Of a stretch of 64,000 bases of DNA, positions 42,967-52,100 are shown piece after piece. Under the pieces are notes generated by a model that ran no database searches, was not told the DNA's origin, and worked only from the letters and a program-made list of their open reading frames with translations. Source of the stretch: CAMPKL01 sp963817465 (GTDB taxonomy: Bacteria; Acidobacteriota; Terriglobia; Bryobacterales; UBA6623). The translations under genes were made by a program, and so were the position numbers. Location of the stretch: the NCBI GenBank assembly GCA_963817465.1, contig CAWFOP010000002.1:16234-80233 (forward strand), given 5' to 3'. How positions within the stretch are numbered: position 1 is the stretch's first letter; each line of letters starts with the position of its first letter.

Positions 42967-44601
42967 ATGAGACTAGGCATTGATTTTGGTACGACGCGTG
43001 TCGTTGTCGCCGTCGCCGACCGGGGTAACTACCCGGTCGTTCAGTTTGAGGCCCCCGACGGCGGGGTCCGCGACTGGTTTCCGCCTTTGGTCGCGGCTCG
43101 CGGCGACGAGCGGCGCTTCGGCTGGGACGCCTGGCTGTTGCAGGCCGAGCCGGGCTGGACGATCGTGCGCTCGCTCAAGCGCATCCTCTCCGAAGCCGGG
43201 CCGAAAACCGAAATTGAGCTGGGCGACGCCGTGCTGCCGCTCGAGGCTTTGCTCAGCGAGATGACCGCAGCATTGCGGACGGCGCTGCTCGAGGCGTCGA
43301 ACCTGCCCGCGGGCGACAGCGACAAGCTCGAGATCCAGCTCGGCGTGCCGGCCAACGCCAACACCAACCAGCGCTTCTTGACGGCCGAAGGCTTCCGTTG
43401 GGGCGGCTTCGAAGTGCTGGGCCTGCTCAACGAGCCCTCCGCCGCCTGCATCGAATACAGCCACCGCAACCCGGTCGCCGACGGCGAACGCGAGCGCTTC
43501 GTGCTGGTCTACGATCTGGGAGGCGGCACGTTCGACGCTTCGCTGGTGCGGATTCAGGGCCTGGCGCATTCGGTCGTTTCGACCGAAGGCATCTCGACGC
43601 TGGGCGGCGACGACTTCGACGACATTCTCGCCGAGATGGCTCTCGACGCCGCGGGAGCGGACGCCGCGACGCGGCAGGAAATGTCGCAAGCCGAGTGGTT
43701 CCGGCTGCGCGAGGAATGCCGCCAGAAAAAAGAAGGCATCCGGCCGAACTCGCGCAAGATCGCCTTGGATCTCGAGTGGGTGCGCGAGGGCTGGAACAGC
43801 GCCTCCGTCTCGGTGGCCGACTACTACGAACGCTGCGCTCCGGCGGCGGACGAAACCTTTCATGCCCTCGAAGATCTGCTCGAGCGCAACGGATTTCCGG
43901 CCGACGGCAACGCCGAAGACCAGCGCATCGAGTCGGTCTACGTCGCGGGCGGCGGCAGCGAGCTGCCGATGATCCCGCGCGGGTTGCGCGACATCTTCGG
44001 CCGCCGGGTCAAGCGTTCCGCGCACGGGCGTTCCTCCACCGCCATCGGGCTCGCAATTCAGGCCGACGCCGCCAAAGGCTACGTGTTGCGCGATCGCTTC
44101 ACACGCTACTTCGGCGTCTACCGCGAGGAAGACTACGGCAGGCGCATTTCATTCGACCCGCTTTTCTCGAAGGAAACGCAGCTTCCGTCGACCGGCGAAG
44201 AGCCGCTGCGCATCGCCCGCAGCTACTCGCCGACGCACAATATCGGGCACTTCCGTTACCTCGAATGCAGCCGCCTGAACGGAGACGGCTCGCCGGCGGG
44301 CGACATCACGTTGTGGGACGACATCCTGTTCCCGTTCGACCCCGACCTGAAGGACTCGCCGGATCTGCACGAAATCCACGTCGGCCATTCACCGGCCGCC
44401 GCCGCTCAATTGGTGGAAGAGTCCTATAGCTGCGACGCCGGCGGCAGGCTAGCCGTCAAGATCAAGAACTTGAGCGGAAGCTACGGTCACGACTTCAGGC
44501 TCGGACGTTGGGCGGCGTCGGACAAGCGCCTCAAACCGGGGCGAGCGGCCCAGCCGCGCAAGGCCCGCGCCAAAACCCGCCGGACGAATTCCCATCATTA
44601 G
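42967..44601 (+). CDS. Hsp70-family (DnaK-like) protein, short form
   Basis: 544 residues. The nucleotide-binding domain is complete: LGIDFGTTRVVVAVAD (phosphate 1), VYDLGGGTFDASLV (phosphate 2), GLLNEPSAACIEY (connect 1) and VYVAGGGSELPMIPRGLRDI (adenosine). After about residue 380 only a short beta-rich C-terminus remains (FSKETQLPSTGEEPLRIARS) ending in a basic tail, so the helical lid of DnaK is missing. Such proteins form a distinct Hsp70-like group with no GrpE/DnaJ neighbours here. Folding or sensing role is inferred. Confidence 0.87.
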   Translation: MRLGIDFGTTRVVVAVADRGNYPVVQFEAPDGGVRDWFPPLVAARGDERRFGWDAWLLQAEPGWTIVRSLKRILSEAGPKTEIELGDAVLPLEALLSEMTAALRTALLEASNLPAGDSDKLEIQLGVPANANTNQRFLTAEGFRWGGFEVLGLLNEPSAACIEYSHRNPVADGERERFVLVYDLGGGTFDASLVRIQGLAHSVVSTEGISTLGGDDFDDILAEMALDAAGADAATRQEMSQAEWFRLREECRQKKEGIRPNSRKIALDLEWVREGWNSASVSVADYYERCAPAADETFHALEDLLERNGFPADGNAEDQRIESVYVAGGGSELPMIPRGLRDIFGRRVKRSAHGRSSTAIGLAIQADAAKGYVLRDRFTRYFGVYREEDYGRRISFDPLFSKETQLPSTGEEPLRIARSYSPTHNIGHFRYLECSRLNGDGSPAGDITLWDDILFPFDPDLKDSPDLHEIHVGHSPAAAAQLVEESYSCDAGGRLAVKIKNLSGSYGHDFRLGRWAASDKRLKPGRAAQPRKARAKTRRTNSHH

Positions 44602-44706
44602 CCGGCGGGGCCGGGCGATCCATTCGCCAAGCTTTTCGAACCCAAACCGTCAGGGCCGCCCGGGACCCGGGCGCCGACTTGCGGCGATCCCGCCGCCGAA
44701 GCGACG

Positions 44707-45267
44707 ATGCTACGATCGGATTTGACTCCTTCCGCGCCATTTCGAGACCTCACCCAGCTTCCCGCCGGGGACGATCCGCCGCGGCTGCTCAACGCGATCG
44801 TCGAGATTCAACAAGACGGCAGCAACAAGTACGAATACGACCCCGAATTCGGCCTTTTTCGGCTTGACCGAGTGCTGTACTCCGCCGTGCACTACCCCAT
44901 GGCATACGGTTTCGTGCCGGGGACCATCGCCGACGACGGCGACCCGCTCGACATCTTGATCATGACGCGCTCGCCGACGTTCACGGGCTGTCTGATCAAG
45001 GTCGCCCCGATCGGCCTGTTTCGCATGCGCGACGAGAAGGGCGAGGACGAAAAGATCCTTTCGGTGCCGACGGTCGACCCGCGCTTCAGCGAGATGGAGT
45101 CGCTCGACGACATGCGTCCGCATCGGCTGCGCGAAGTGGAGCACTTCTTCAGCATTTACAAGGACTTGGAAGACAAGCCGGTCGAGACGCTGGGCTGGGA
45201 AGACCGCGACGCCGCCTACCGCGCGATCGAGCAATCTCTCGAACGATTCCGTCAGAAAAAGGGCTGA
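44707..45267 (+). CDS. ppa: Inorganic pyrophosphatase (family I)
   Basis: 186 residues. Cytoplasmic hydrolysis of PPi to drive biosynthesis. Motifs: EIQQDGSNKYEYD (substrate-binding Lys/Glu), YPMAYGFVPGT and the metal-binding DDGDPLDILIM (D-x-D-P-x-D). Family signature and length agree. The 105-bp gap to the Hsp70 gene is short; the SSS transporter follows after 45 bp. Confidence 0.95.
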   Translation: MLRSDLTPSAPFRDLTQLPAGDDPPRLLNAIVEIQQDGSNKYEYDPEFGLFRLDRVLYSAVHYPMAYGFVPGTIADDGDPLDILIMTRSPTFTGCLIKVAPIGLFRMRDEKGEDEKILSVPTVDPRFSEMESLDDMRPHRLREVEHFFSIYKDLEDKPVETLGWEDRDAAYRAIEQSLERFRQKKG

Positions 45268-45312
45268 CCCGCGGCCCTGCTCGGCTGCGTTCTGTTAACC
45301 TCGGCGTCTCTC

Positions 45313-46785
45313 GTGCCGATCGCCGATTCCCCGGTCATCGTGATCTGCGTGGTCGTCTACCTGGCGGCCTGTTTCGGCGTCGGGGTTTGGGCGCTGCGGC
45401 GGACCCACACCATCGCGGACTTCCTGGTCGCCGGCCGCACTCTAGGCCCGACGGTGATCGTCATCGCCACGATGTCGAGCATCATGAGCGGCTTCGGCTT
45501 CGTCGGCGGGCCGGGCCTGGTCTACGACTCCGGCATCAGCTCGCTGTGGATGACCTTCACGTGCACCTTCGGGATGCCGTTGGCTTGGATTCTGGTCGCT
45601 AAGCGTCTGAGATTGCTGGCCGATGTCCGCGACACGTTGACGCTGCCCGACGCCGTGGCGGCGCGCTACGGCGGACGGCTGCCGCGGCTGCTGATGGCGC
45701 TGGCGATCCTGCTCGGGGTGCTCGGCTACCTCGGCGCTCAGGTGCTGGCCGTCGGCGTGGTGCTGGTGGCGACGCTGGGGGTCAGTCTGCCCGTCGCGAT
45801 GGCGATTGGGTTGGGCGTGCTCGCGTTCTACTCCATCGCCGGGGGCATTCTGGCCGGCGTCTATACCGATTTATTCCAAGGCACGCTGATGCTGTTCGCC
45901 TCAATCGCCGTGACTTACACGGCCATTCGCCTGGGGGGCGGCCTCAGCGAGATCAGCCGCACGCTGTGGAACATGAACCCCGAGTTCATCGGGCCGTGGG
46001 GAACGCGCGGGACGCTGGCCTCTTTGAGTTGGTACTTGCTGTTCGCCGCGGGCGGGGTCGGCCAGCCGCACGCGATCACGAAATTCCTGATGATCGAGCG
46101 CATCCAAGATCTCAAGTGGGGCGCGCTGCTGACCGGCGCCTGCTACGCGTTGCTGAGCCTGCTGTGGATGACGATCGGCCTCGCGATGCGAGCGCTTGTG
46201 GTCAAAGGGGCCGAGCCGGCGCTCGGCGATCCGGACCTGGCGGCGCCGCTGTTCCTGCTCAACCATGCGCCTGATCTGCTCGCCGGCGTGGTCTTCGCCG
46301 GCTTGCTGGCGGCGATCATGTCGACGGCGGACAGTTTTCTAAACCTCGGCGCGGCGGCCGTCGTGCGCGACATTCCCACCGCCCTGCTCGGACGGCCCAT
46401 GCGCCGCGAGCTGCTGTGGACGCGCGTGGCCACCGGCGCGCTGCTGGCCGCCGCCGCGTTCTTCGCTCTGTACATGCAGAGCTTGGTTGCGCTGCTGGGA
46501 ACCTTCGGCTGGGGCACGTTCGCGGCGGCTATCGTCCCGAGCGTTGCGCTGGGGTTGAACTGGAAGCGGGCCACGGCGCGCGCCTGCTGGCTGTCGATCG
46601 CGGTGAGCATCGCGCTCAATTTCACGCTCGAGCTCGCGGCCCGGTATGAGTTTTATCACCTGCCGGGCGGCATGAACGTGGGCTGCTTCGCGCTGCTGGT
46701 TTCTCTCGCTGTATTCGTTGGCGTTTCGTGGCTCGATCCCGAGCCCAGGCTGCCTCGCGACATTGCCGCGGTCATGGACGTTTAG
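45313..46785 (+). CDS. Sodium:solute symporter (SSS family)
   Basis: 490 residues, about 13 membrane helices, GTG start. Family text: FLVAGRTLGPTVIVIATMSS near TM2, FVGGPGLVYDSGISSLWMTF, GILAGVYTDLFQGTLMLFAS (the conserved SSS loop with Asp/Gln) and FAGLLAAIMSTADSFLNLGA (Na+-site Ser/Thr-Asp). Imports a sugar, carboxylate or amino acid with Na+; substrate not predictable. Confidence 0.92.
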   Translation: MPIADSPVIVICVVVYLAACFGVGVWALRRTHTIADFLVAGRTLGPTVIVIATMSSIMSGFGFVGGPGLVYDSGISSLWMTFTCTFGMPLAWILVAKRLRLLADVRDTLTLPDAVAARYGGRLPRLLMALAILLGVLGYLGAQVLAVGVVLVATLGVSLPVAMAIGLGVLAFYSIAGGILAGVYTDLFQGTLMLFASIAVTYTAIRLGGGLSEISRTLWNMNPEFIGPWGTRGTLASLSWYLLFAAGGVGQPHAITKFLMIERIQDLKWGALLTGACYALLSLLWMTIGLAMRALVVKGAEPALGDPDLAAPLFLLNHAPDLLAGVVFAGLLAAIMSTADSFLNLGAAAVVRDIPTALLGRPMRRELLWTRVATGALLAAAAFFALYMQSLVALLGTFGWGTFAAAIVPSVALGLNWKRATARACWLSIAVSIALNFTLELAARYEFYHLPGGMNVGCFALLVSLAVFVGVSWLDPEPRLPRDIAAVMDV

Positions 46786-46811
46786 AGGCGAAACGCGGAA
46801 GCGAGGAAACG

Positions 46812-46847
46812 GCGCTCCCGCCGCGCCCGTAAAATAAGCGGGAGCGC
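46812..46847. promoter_or_regulatory. Perfect 10-bp inverted repeat around a -10-like box
   Basis: GCGCTCCCGC (46812-46821) and GCGGGAGCGC (46838-46847) flank a 16-nt centre containing TAAAAT (46830-46835). It lies 26 bp after the symporter stop and ends 4 bp before the ATG at 46852. Could be an operator over the promoter of the next gene or a terminator for the symporter without a U-tract. Confidence 0.5.
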
Positions 46848-46851
46848 ACTT

Positions 46852-47451
46852 ATGACACGCAAATCACTCTCGATCGTCGGCGTTCTTGCCGCCCTCGCCT
46901 CGGCGAGCCTGCTCATGGCGATGTCGGTCAAGGAGAGTGACTCCGCGGCGCTCAAGCTTCAACGCATCACCGACGGAGCCATCGGCCCCGGCGAGACCAT
47001 ACCGTTGACGGACGGGGAAATCAACAGCTTCTTGCACTACGCCTATGCGGACGAGATTCCGGAGGGCGTGCGCGGCTTGCGTGTCCGCTTTGAGCCGGAC
47101 ATCGGCGTCGTCAACGCGACGGTCGACTTCTCGAAGGTCGCCGCGAACTCGTCGGCGGGCGGCGCGGGGTCGTTGCTGCTGCGCATGCTCAGCGGCGAGC
47201 GCGAAGTCGAAGCCCGCACGCGCTATGTCTCGGCGAACGGCGAGGCGCGCGTCAACGTGGAATCGTTCAAGGTCGACGGCCGGGAGATGAGCGGCCCCGT
47301 GCTGGAATGGCTCGTCAATACCTACGTCTCCCCCGCCATGGACGGCTTTCAACTCGGCGAGCCCGTCTCGCTGGGTCACAATCTCGACCAAGTCAAGCTG
47401 GAATCGGGCCGCGCGGTGTTTATCGGCGCCAACCAAGTCGCCGCTCGCTAG
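46852..47451 (+). CDS. Secreted hypothetical protein
   Basis: 199 residues with an N-terminal signal (SIVGVLAALASASLLMAM). The core LTDGEINSFLHYAYADEIPE, VNATVDFSKVAANSS and VEARTRYVSANGEARVNVES with alternating strands resembles LptC/DUF-type periplasmic beta-layered proteins, but no family is assigned. Its stop overlaps the convergent hybrid kinase stop by 4 bp. Function unknown. Confidence 0.75.
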   Translation: MTRKSLSIVGVLAALASASLLMAMSVKESDSAALKLQRITDGAIGPGETIPLTDGEINSFLHYAYADEIPEGVRGLRVRFEPDIGVVNATVDFSKVAANSSAGGAGSLLLRMLSGEREVEARTRYVSANGEARVNVESFKVDGREMSGPVLEWLVNTYVSPAMDGFQLGEPVSLGHNLDQVKLESGRAVFIGANQVAAR

Positions 47452-49370
47452 CGCGGCGTATTGCCGGAACTTGGGGCGACGTCCGCCTTGCGAGCCGCGA
47501 CCGACTCGGCGGCCTCGCGGATTTGGTTGACACTCGCGGGCTTCAACAGGTGAGCGTCGAATACGCTTTGTGGGTTCTGCGCCGCCGCTGAGTCGTTTGC
47601 GAAACCGGAAAGAGCGATGATGATCGCCTCGTTCAAGCCTGCGTCTCTCAGCCGTTTGGCGGCCTCATGCCCGCTTATGTCGGGAAGACGGATATCCATC
47701 AGCACGAGCTCCGGAGTGAATCGCTTCGCGAGTTCCAGCGCCGACAGGCCGGTCGTGGCCACTTCGGCCGAGTAGCCGGCGTTCAGGAGCAGCATCTGAA
47801 GCATCTGCGCGGCGGATTCATTGTCGTCGACAATCAGAACCCGCATTGGAGCTCGAGCCGCCTCAGGGGACGCGTGCTCCGTTGTGACGCTTGCATCCCG
47901 AGACAGGAGCGGTATCGTAATTCGAAAGGTCGAACCTTTGCCTGGGCCCTCGCTTTCAACGTCGACGGTTCCGCCGTGGAGCTCCACCAGTTGGCGGACC
48001 AAGGTTAACCCAATTCCTAAACCTTGGCCCGGCGCGCCGATCTGCTCAAACGCCTCGAAGATTTTCCGGATATCCTGTCGGCTCAGCCCTATGCCGCTGT
48101 CGGAAACGGTCAGCTCCAACGCGCCTTCCCGACTCGTAGTTTCCAACCGGATTTGGCCGCCCGCCGGAGTAAACTTCGACGCATTGGTCAGCAGGTTGAC
48201 GATCACCTGCTCGAGCCGGAGCGGATCGGCCTCGACTCTCAAATCCGGAGGGTTGAGGGCCACGGTGAGCTCGTGGCCGCATCCGTCGATCACTGCCCGG
48301 CAGGAGTCAACGGCGCGGTTGACGACAGTTGAGATCGCGATCGCCTCCTTGTTGAGCGTGAGCTTGCCGTGCGAGACGCGCGTGGTCTCGAGCAGGTCGT
48401 TGATCAAGCTGGTCAGGTGCGCGGCCTCGCGAGAGACGTTATCGAGAATCCACTCGGGGGCTTCGCCGTCCTCCGTTCCCGCTTTCAGCAGTTCGACCCC
48501 GGTCACGATGCAAGCTAGGGGATTGCGCAGCTCATGCCCAAGGATTGCAATGAACTGATCCTTGAGTCGATTCGCACGCTCCGCCTCATCGCGCGCGCCG
48601 CGTTCGCGGGCGAGAATTTGCTCTCGTTCCGCTTCGTACAGCCTTTGTTGCGTAATATCGGTCGCCATCGCAAGCCGCAACGCCGACTGCGGGAGCGCAT
48701 TGATGCGCACGTCCACGATGGCTGTCGAATCGTCAGCCCTCCGCAGTTGGACGGACCGCCGCGAATCCATGGGACCGGCTATCGCCGAATCAATTTCTTC
48801 ACGCTTCGACTCCTCGACGAACGCCTGCAAAGGCGCGCCAATCAACTTGTCGCGTTCCGTCCCGAGCAAGCGGCAGCATGGCGGGATTGGCTTCCGTGAA
48901 CCGCCCCCCGTCGTCAAGCAAGCCGATGCCGATGGGCGAGGCATGAAACAGAGCCCGAAAGCTCTCCTCGCTGCGGCGTTGTTCCGCCTCGGCTCGCCGC
49001 GCCCGCAGAAAGGTCCTGATCGTCGCTACAAGGACCACCGGCTCTACGGGGTGGGTGAGGTAGCCGTCGGCCCCGCCCTCGAGCCCTTCGGCATGGTCCG
49101 AATCGGTCTTGAACGTAGCCGACAAGTGCACGACCGGCATCAGCGCCGTGTCGCTCCGCTTCGCAAGCGGCGGCACACCTCGAAGCCATGAATGTCGGGC
49201 AACTGAACGTCCAGAATCACCAAGTCGATCGAAGCGTCCGCGCGTTCGAGGGCCTCGGAGCCGGTCGCGGCTGCCACCGTTTCGAACCCCGCCGCCTACA
49301 ATACTCGCTCGGTCGCATAAAGCGTTGCGGCGGTATCATCAACGACAAGGATGCGTCCTGCTTTTGCCAT
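47448..49370 (-). pseudogene. Hybrid sensor kinase (REC-PAS-HisKA-HATPase-REC), disrupted
   Basis: From ATG 49370 (MAKAGRILVVDDTAATLYA) the first receiver begins, but codon 25 is an in-frame TAG (49296-49298). The receiver continues after it (LVILDVQLPDIHGFE, phospho-Asp present), shifts frame near 49145-49175 (MPVVHLSATFKTDSDHAEGL), then shifts back near 48871, where one surplus C explains the change inside the PAS domain. From there the frame is open to 47448: HisKA (AILGHELRNPLACIV, phospho-His), HATPase (NLLTNASKFTPAGG, SDSGIGLSRQDI, GQGLGIGLTLVRQL) and a C-terminal receiver (LIVDDNESAAQML, LVLMDIRLPDISGHE). Downstream of the stressosome genes. The C-terminal kinase-receiver could still be made from an internal start. 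Confidence 0.83.
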
Positions 49371-50289
49371 CGATCAATCTCCGCTTCCGCCTTGCGCTGG
49401 TAGCTTTGACGCGAGCGGCTCCGCTCCCGGCAGGTCGGATGGGAATCTTCGCATGGAAGATCGATCCTACTCCGGGCTCGCTTTCCACGCCAACCGAGCC
49501 GCCCAACAACTCGGCAAACTGCTTGCACAGCGAAAGGCCTAGTCCCGTGCCCCGCAAGTTCCGATGCAGGTCCGAATTGATTTGACTGAAGTCAAGAACA
49601 AGTGTTGCAAATGTTCTCTGCGATCCCGATTCCCGTGTCGCTGACGAAGAAAGTTACGAAGCCTCTCTTGGTCATACTGAGCAGAAACGCGCACTTCTCC
49701 TTTTCTTGTAAATTTCAAGGCGTTCGAGATGAAGTTTCGCAGGATCTGCGACAGCTTTTTGTGATCGGTGTAGACCGCCGGCACTCCTTCCGGCTCTTCG
49801 AATATCAGATCGACGGCGGCGTTGGTCACGATCGGCTTGAACATGCCCCGCAACGCGGTCATCAAGTCCATCATCTCGAACCATTCTGGAGAGATCGAGA
49901 TGCGACCAGCCTCCACCTTCGCAAGATCGAGCAGATCGTCGACCATGGTGCTCAAATCACGGGCTGAGCTGCGGATGAATTCGACCTGCTTCTCTTGCTC
50001 GCCGTTCAGCGGACCGTCGATCCGATCGAGCAACAGGCGCGCGATGCTGCGGATCGAGCCGAGAGGCGTTTGAAATTCGTGGCTCAGGTAAGAGAGAAAG
50101 CGGCTCTTGAGCTCGGAAATGCGGCGCAGTTGCTCGGCCCGATCCTCGAGCTCGGCGTAGAGTGCAACAACGCCGCGGTTGGTCTGCTCGAGTTCCGCGG
50201 CCAGAGACTGGATTTGCTGGTCGCGGCTCGCGAGCTCGGCTTCGAGCCGGCCGATCTCAGCCGGCTTTGCGATGAATTCAGCGTTTCAT
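49339..50289 (-). pseudogene. Sensor histidine kinase, multiply frameshifted
   Basis: The expected start is the ATG at 50289, overlapping the SpoIIE-protein stop, but this ATG reads Met-Lys-Arg-stop. Removing one A from the AAA at 50284-50286 gives Met-Asn-Ala-Glu and an open frame. A coiled coil (RLEAELASRDQQIQSLAAEL) is followed by HisKA (YLSHEFQTPLGSIRSIAR) and HATPase N-box (LRNFISNALKFTRKG). The frame then shifts near 49661-49668 (VSDTGIGIAE in another frame), near 49595-49625 at least once more, and the G-box RGTGLGLSLCKQFAELLGG reads in a third frame to 49339. At least three lesions in one catalytic domain. Without them it is an ordinary soluble kinase fed by the upstream module. Confidence 0.8.
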
Positions 50290-51338
50290 CCGAGGCCTCG
50301 GAGGCCCGGTTTCGAATTGTACTTTACCGCAGCCACCGTCACATCATCGCGTCCCCGCTGATAGTCACGGTAAAGGGTCGCCGCGATGACCCCGGGGTGC
50401 CGCAACGCGAGGCCTGGGTAGGAGCCGATATCCCAACGAGTCTGAAGTCCGTCCGAGTGCATCACCAATGTCGCGTCCAAAGGCCACTCGTATTCAAATT
50501 GCTGAAATTTGCCCGTATGCGCACCAACTGTCCCGTTTGAAGAGATCAATCCTCGAGACCCCGCTCCGACGATGAGACGACCGGAGATGTTTCCGATGCC
50601 GCTATAGACTAAGCGCTTACGTCCGGCGTCAAAAGTCGCGATAGCGACCGTGCCGCCGCGGGTGCCGCGAAGGCCTTGGTCGATCCTCTGCATCAGCGCG
50701 GGAAGCGCCGTGAACGGCGCTTGTTCGAAGACATCCATGGCCGCCCATGAGGCCTCGTCCGCCTTGAGGCCGTGTCCTAATCCGTCGCTGACCAGCAGCG
50801 AGAAACCCGCGGCGCCCCAGCACAGCCGCCAGGCGTCTCCGCACAACGCTTCGCCTGGGTAGGGAACACTAACGCCGCCGAAACTAAGGTCGGGCGCCTC
50901 ATTGGTCCCCAGCGCCTTCCCGGCTCTCACTCTCGCCAACACGGCTGTCCCGCGTCCGGACATCGAATACAAGTCAAACTCGTCGGACTGCCGCTGGATC
51001 GCCCCAAAGCCATTGCCCGGCGTGGCCCCGGTCGAGAAGCCGTCGGCCAGACAGCGCGCGGTGTCGACCATCCCCGGGCCGCGGTCGACTCCAAGGACTT
51101 CCATGGCCTGACCGGTCGGCAGGTCGAGAAGGCGATACAGAAGTTCCCCTCCCGGCGTGTGCCGCGCGATGTTCGTCGCGATTTCGGTCACCACGATCGC
51201 GAGCTTGCCGCGTTGGGTCTCCTCGAACCCGCAGAGCTTCGCCTCAAGCTCAACCGCCCGGCGCGCCTCCGAAACCTGGCTCAGATCGCCGATCGGAATC
51301 GCTGCGTGAAAGTTTCGAATCCTGTTCGTCAGCGCCAT
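50286..51338 (-). CDS. HATPase-SpoIIE fusion phosphatase/kinase of the stressosome module
   Basis: 350 residues. N-terminal half (15-140) is a HATPase_c_2 anti-sigma-kinase fold: GKLAIVVTEIATNIARHTPG (N-box), LGVDRGPGMVDTARCL and SGRGTAVLARV. C-terminal half (145-345) is a PP2C/SpoIIE phosphatase: PGEALCGDAWRLCWGAAGFS, LLVSDGLGHGLKADEASWAA (metal Asp and Gly), and GRDDVTVAAVKYN. This combination resembles RsbX/RsbU-like proteins that reset or relay RsbS/RsbR phosphorylation. It overlaps the RsbT gene by 10 bp and the kinase start by 4 bp. Confidence 0.88.
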   Translation of the reverse strand: MALTNRIRNFHAAIPIGDLSQVSEARRAVELEAKLCGFEETQRGKLAIVVTEIATNIARHTPGGELLYRLLDLPTGQAMEVLGVDRGPGMVDTARCLADGFSTGATPGNGFGAIQRQSDEFDLYSMSGRGTAVLARVRAGKALGTNEAPDLSFGGVSVPYPGEALCGDAWRLCWGAAGFSLLVSDGLGHGLKADEASWAAMDVFEQAPFTALPALMQRIDQGLRGTRGGTVAIATFDAGRKRLVYSGIGNISGRLIVGAGSRGLISSNGTVGAHTGKFQQFEYEWPLDATLVMHSDGLQTRWDIGSYPGLALRHPGVIAATLYRDYQRGRDDVTVAAVKYNSKPGLRGLG

Positions 51339-51733
51339 CGCGAAACCTTAATAGTCGTCCCCTCCCCGACCGCCGTCGTGAGATCGAACTCCTGGACCAA
51401 ACGTTTGGCGCCGGACAGGCCCATGCCGAGGCCGCCCCCGGACGTCCAACCGTCCGTCAGGGCCAACTCGAGATCGGGTATGCCCGGACCGCGATCCTGG
51501 AAGGTCAGCCGTAACCCGGTCCGACCGCCTTCGCTAAGCCGCTCCCAACGCATCACGCCGCCGGCGCCGTGGGTGCGGGCGTTGCGGGCCAACTCGCTCG
51601 CCGCCGTGACCATCTTGGTTTGGTCGACTAGGCTGAAACCAAGCTCCTGGCACAGCTTGCGAACCTCCTGCCGGGCGATGACGACGTCGTAGTCGGTCAT
51701 CAATGGCAGCTCGTCAGGTTTCAGCTCCGCCAT
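51329..51733 (-). CDS. RsbT-like serine/threonine kinase (switch protein)
   Basis: 134 residues, HATPase_c_2 fold. DYDVVIARQEVRKLCQELGF, KMVTAASELARNARTHGAGG (N-box with Asn), FQDRGPGIPDLELALTDG (G1) and GGGLGMGLSGAKRLVQEFDL (G2). In stressosomes RsbT phosphorylates RsbR and RsbS, then leaves to activate the output partner. The start overlaps rsbS by 20 bp; an internal Met at residue 12 (MTDYDVV) is an alternative start. Confidence 0.92.
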   Translation of the reverse strand: MAELKPDELPLMTDYDVVIARQEVRKLCQELGFSLVDQTKMVTAASELARNARTHGAGGVMRWERLSEGGRTGLRLTFQDRGPGIPDLELALTDGWTSGGGLGMGLSGAKRLVQEFDLTTAVGEGTTIKVSRWR

Positions 51734-52100
51734 TCTGGAGCTCCCATTCGAGATCGGCGCGAATCAAGGCCATTCCTTTGTCGACATCGAGAGCGGTTTT
51801 TACGCCGGCCAATGTCAAGCCCAACTCCACAAGAGTGATTGCTACGGCCGGCCTCATTCCGACGACGACGGTCCGCGCATCCAAGATGCGCGCCATCGCG
51901 GAAATGTTCGCAATCATCCGGCCGATGAAGGAATCCACCATCTCGAGGACCGATATGTCGATCAGCACGCCACGAGCGCTCGTGGCTGTGATCTTCGACA
52001 TCAAGTCGTCCTGCAGGGCGAGGGCGAGAGTGTCATCGAGATCCACCTGAATCGAGACCAGCAGGCACTCCCCGATGCGGAGAATCGGAATCGATTGCAT
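51714..52100 (-). CDS. RsbS-like STAS-domain stressosome protein
   Basis: 128 residues, a single STAS domain. The phosphorylation motif VLIDISVLEMVDSFIGRMIA has the conserved Ser, and ILDARTVVVGMRPAVAITLV and LGLTLAGVKTALDVDKGMAL follow the family order. Forms the stressosome core with RsbR and sequesters RsbT. Its ATG shares a base with the rsbR stop (TGATG), so translation is coupled. Confidence 0.94.
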   Translation of the reverse strand: MQSIPILRIGECLLVSIQVDLDDTLALALQDDLMSKITATSARGVLIDISVLEMVDSFIGRMIANISAMARILDARTVVVGMRPAVAITLVELGLTLAGVKTALDVDKGMALIRADLEWELQNGGAET

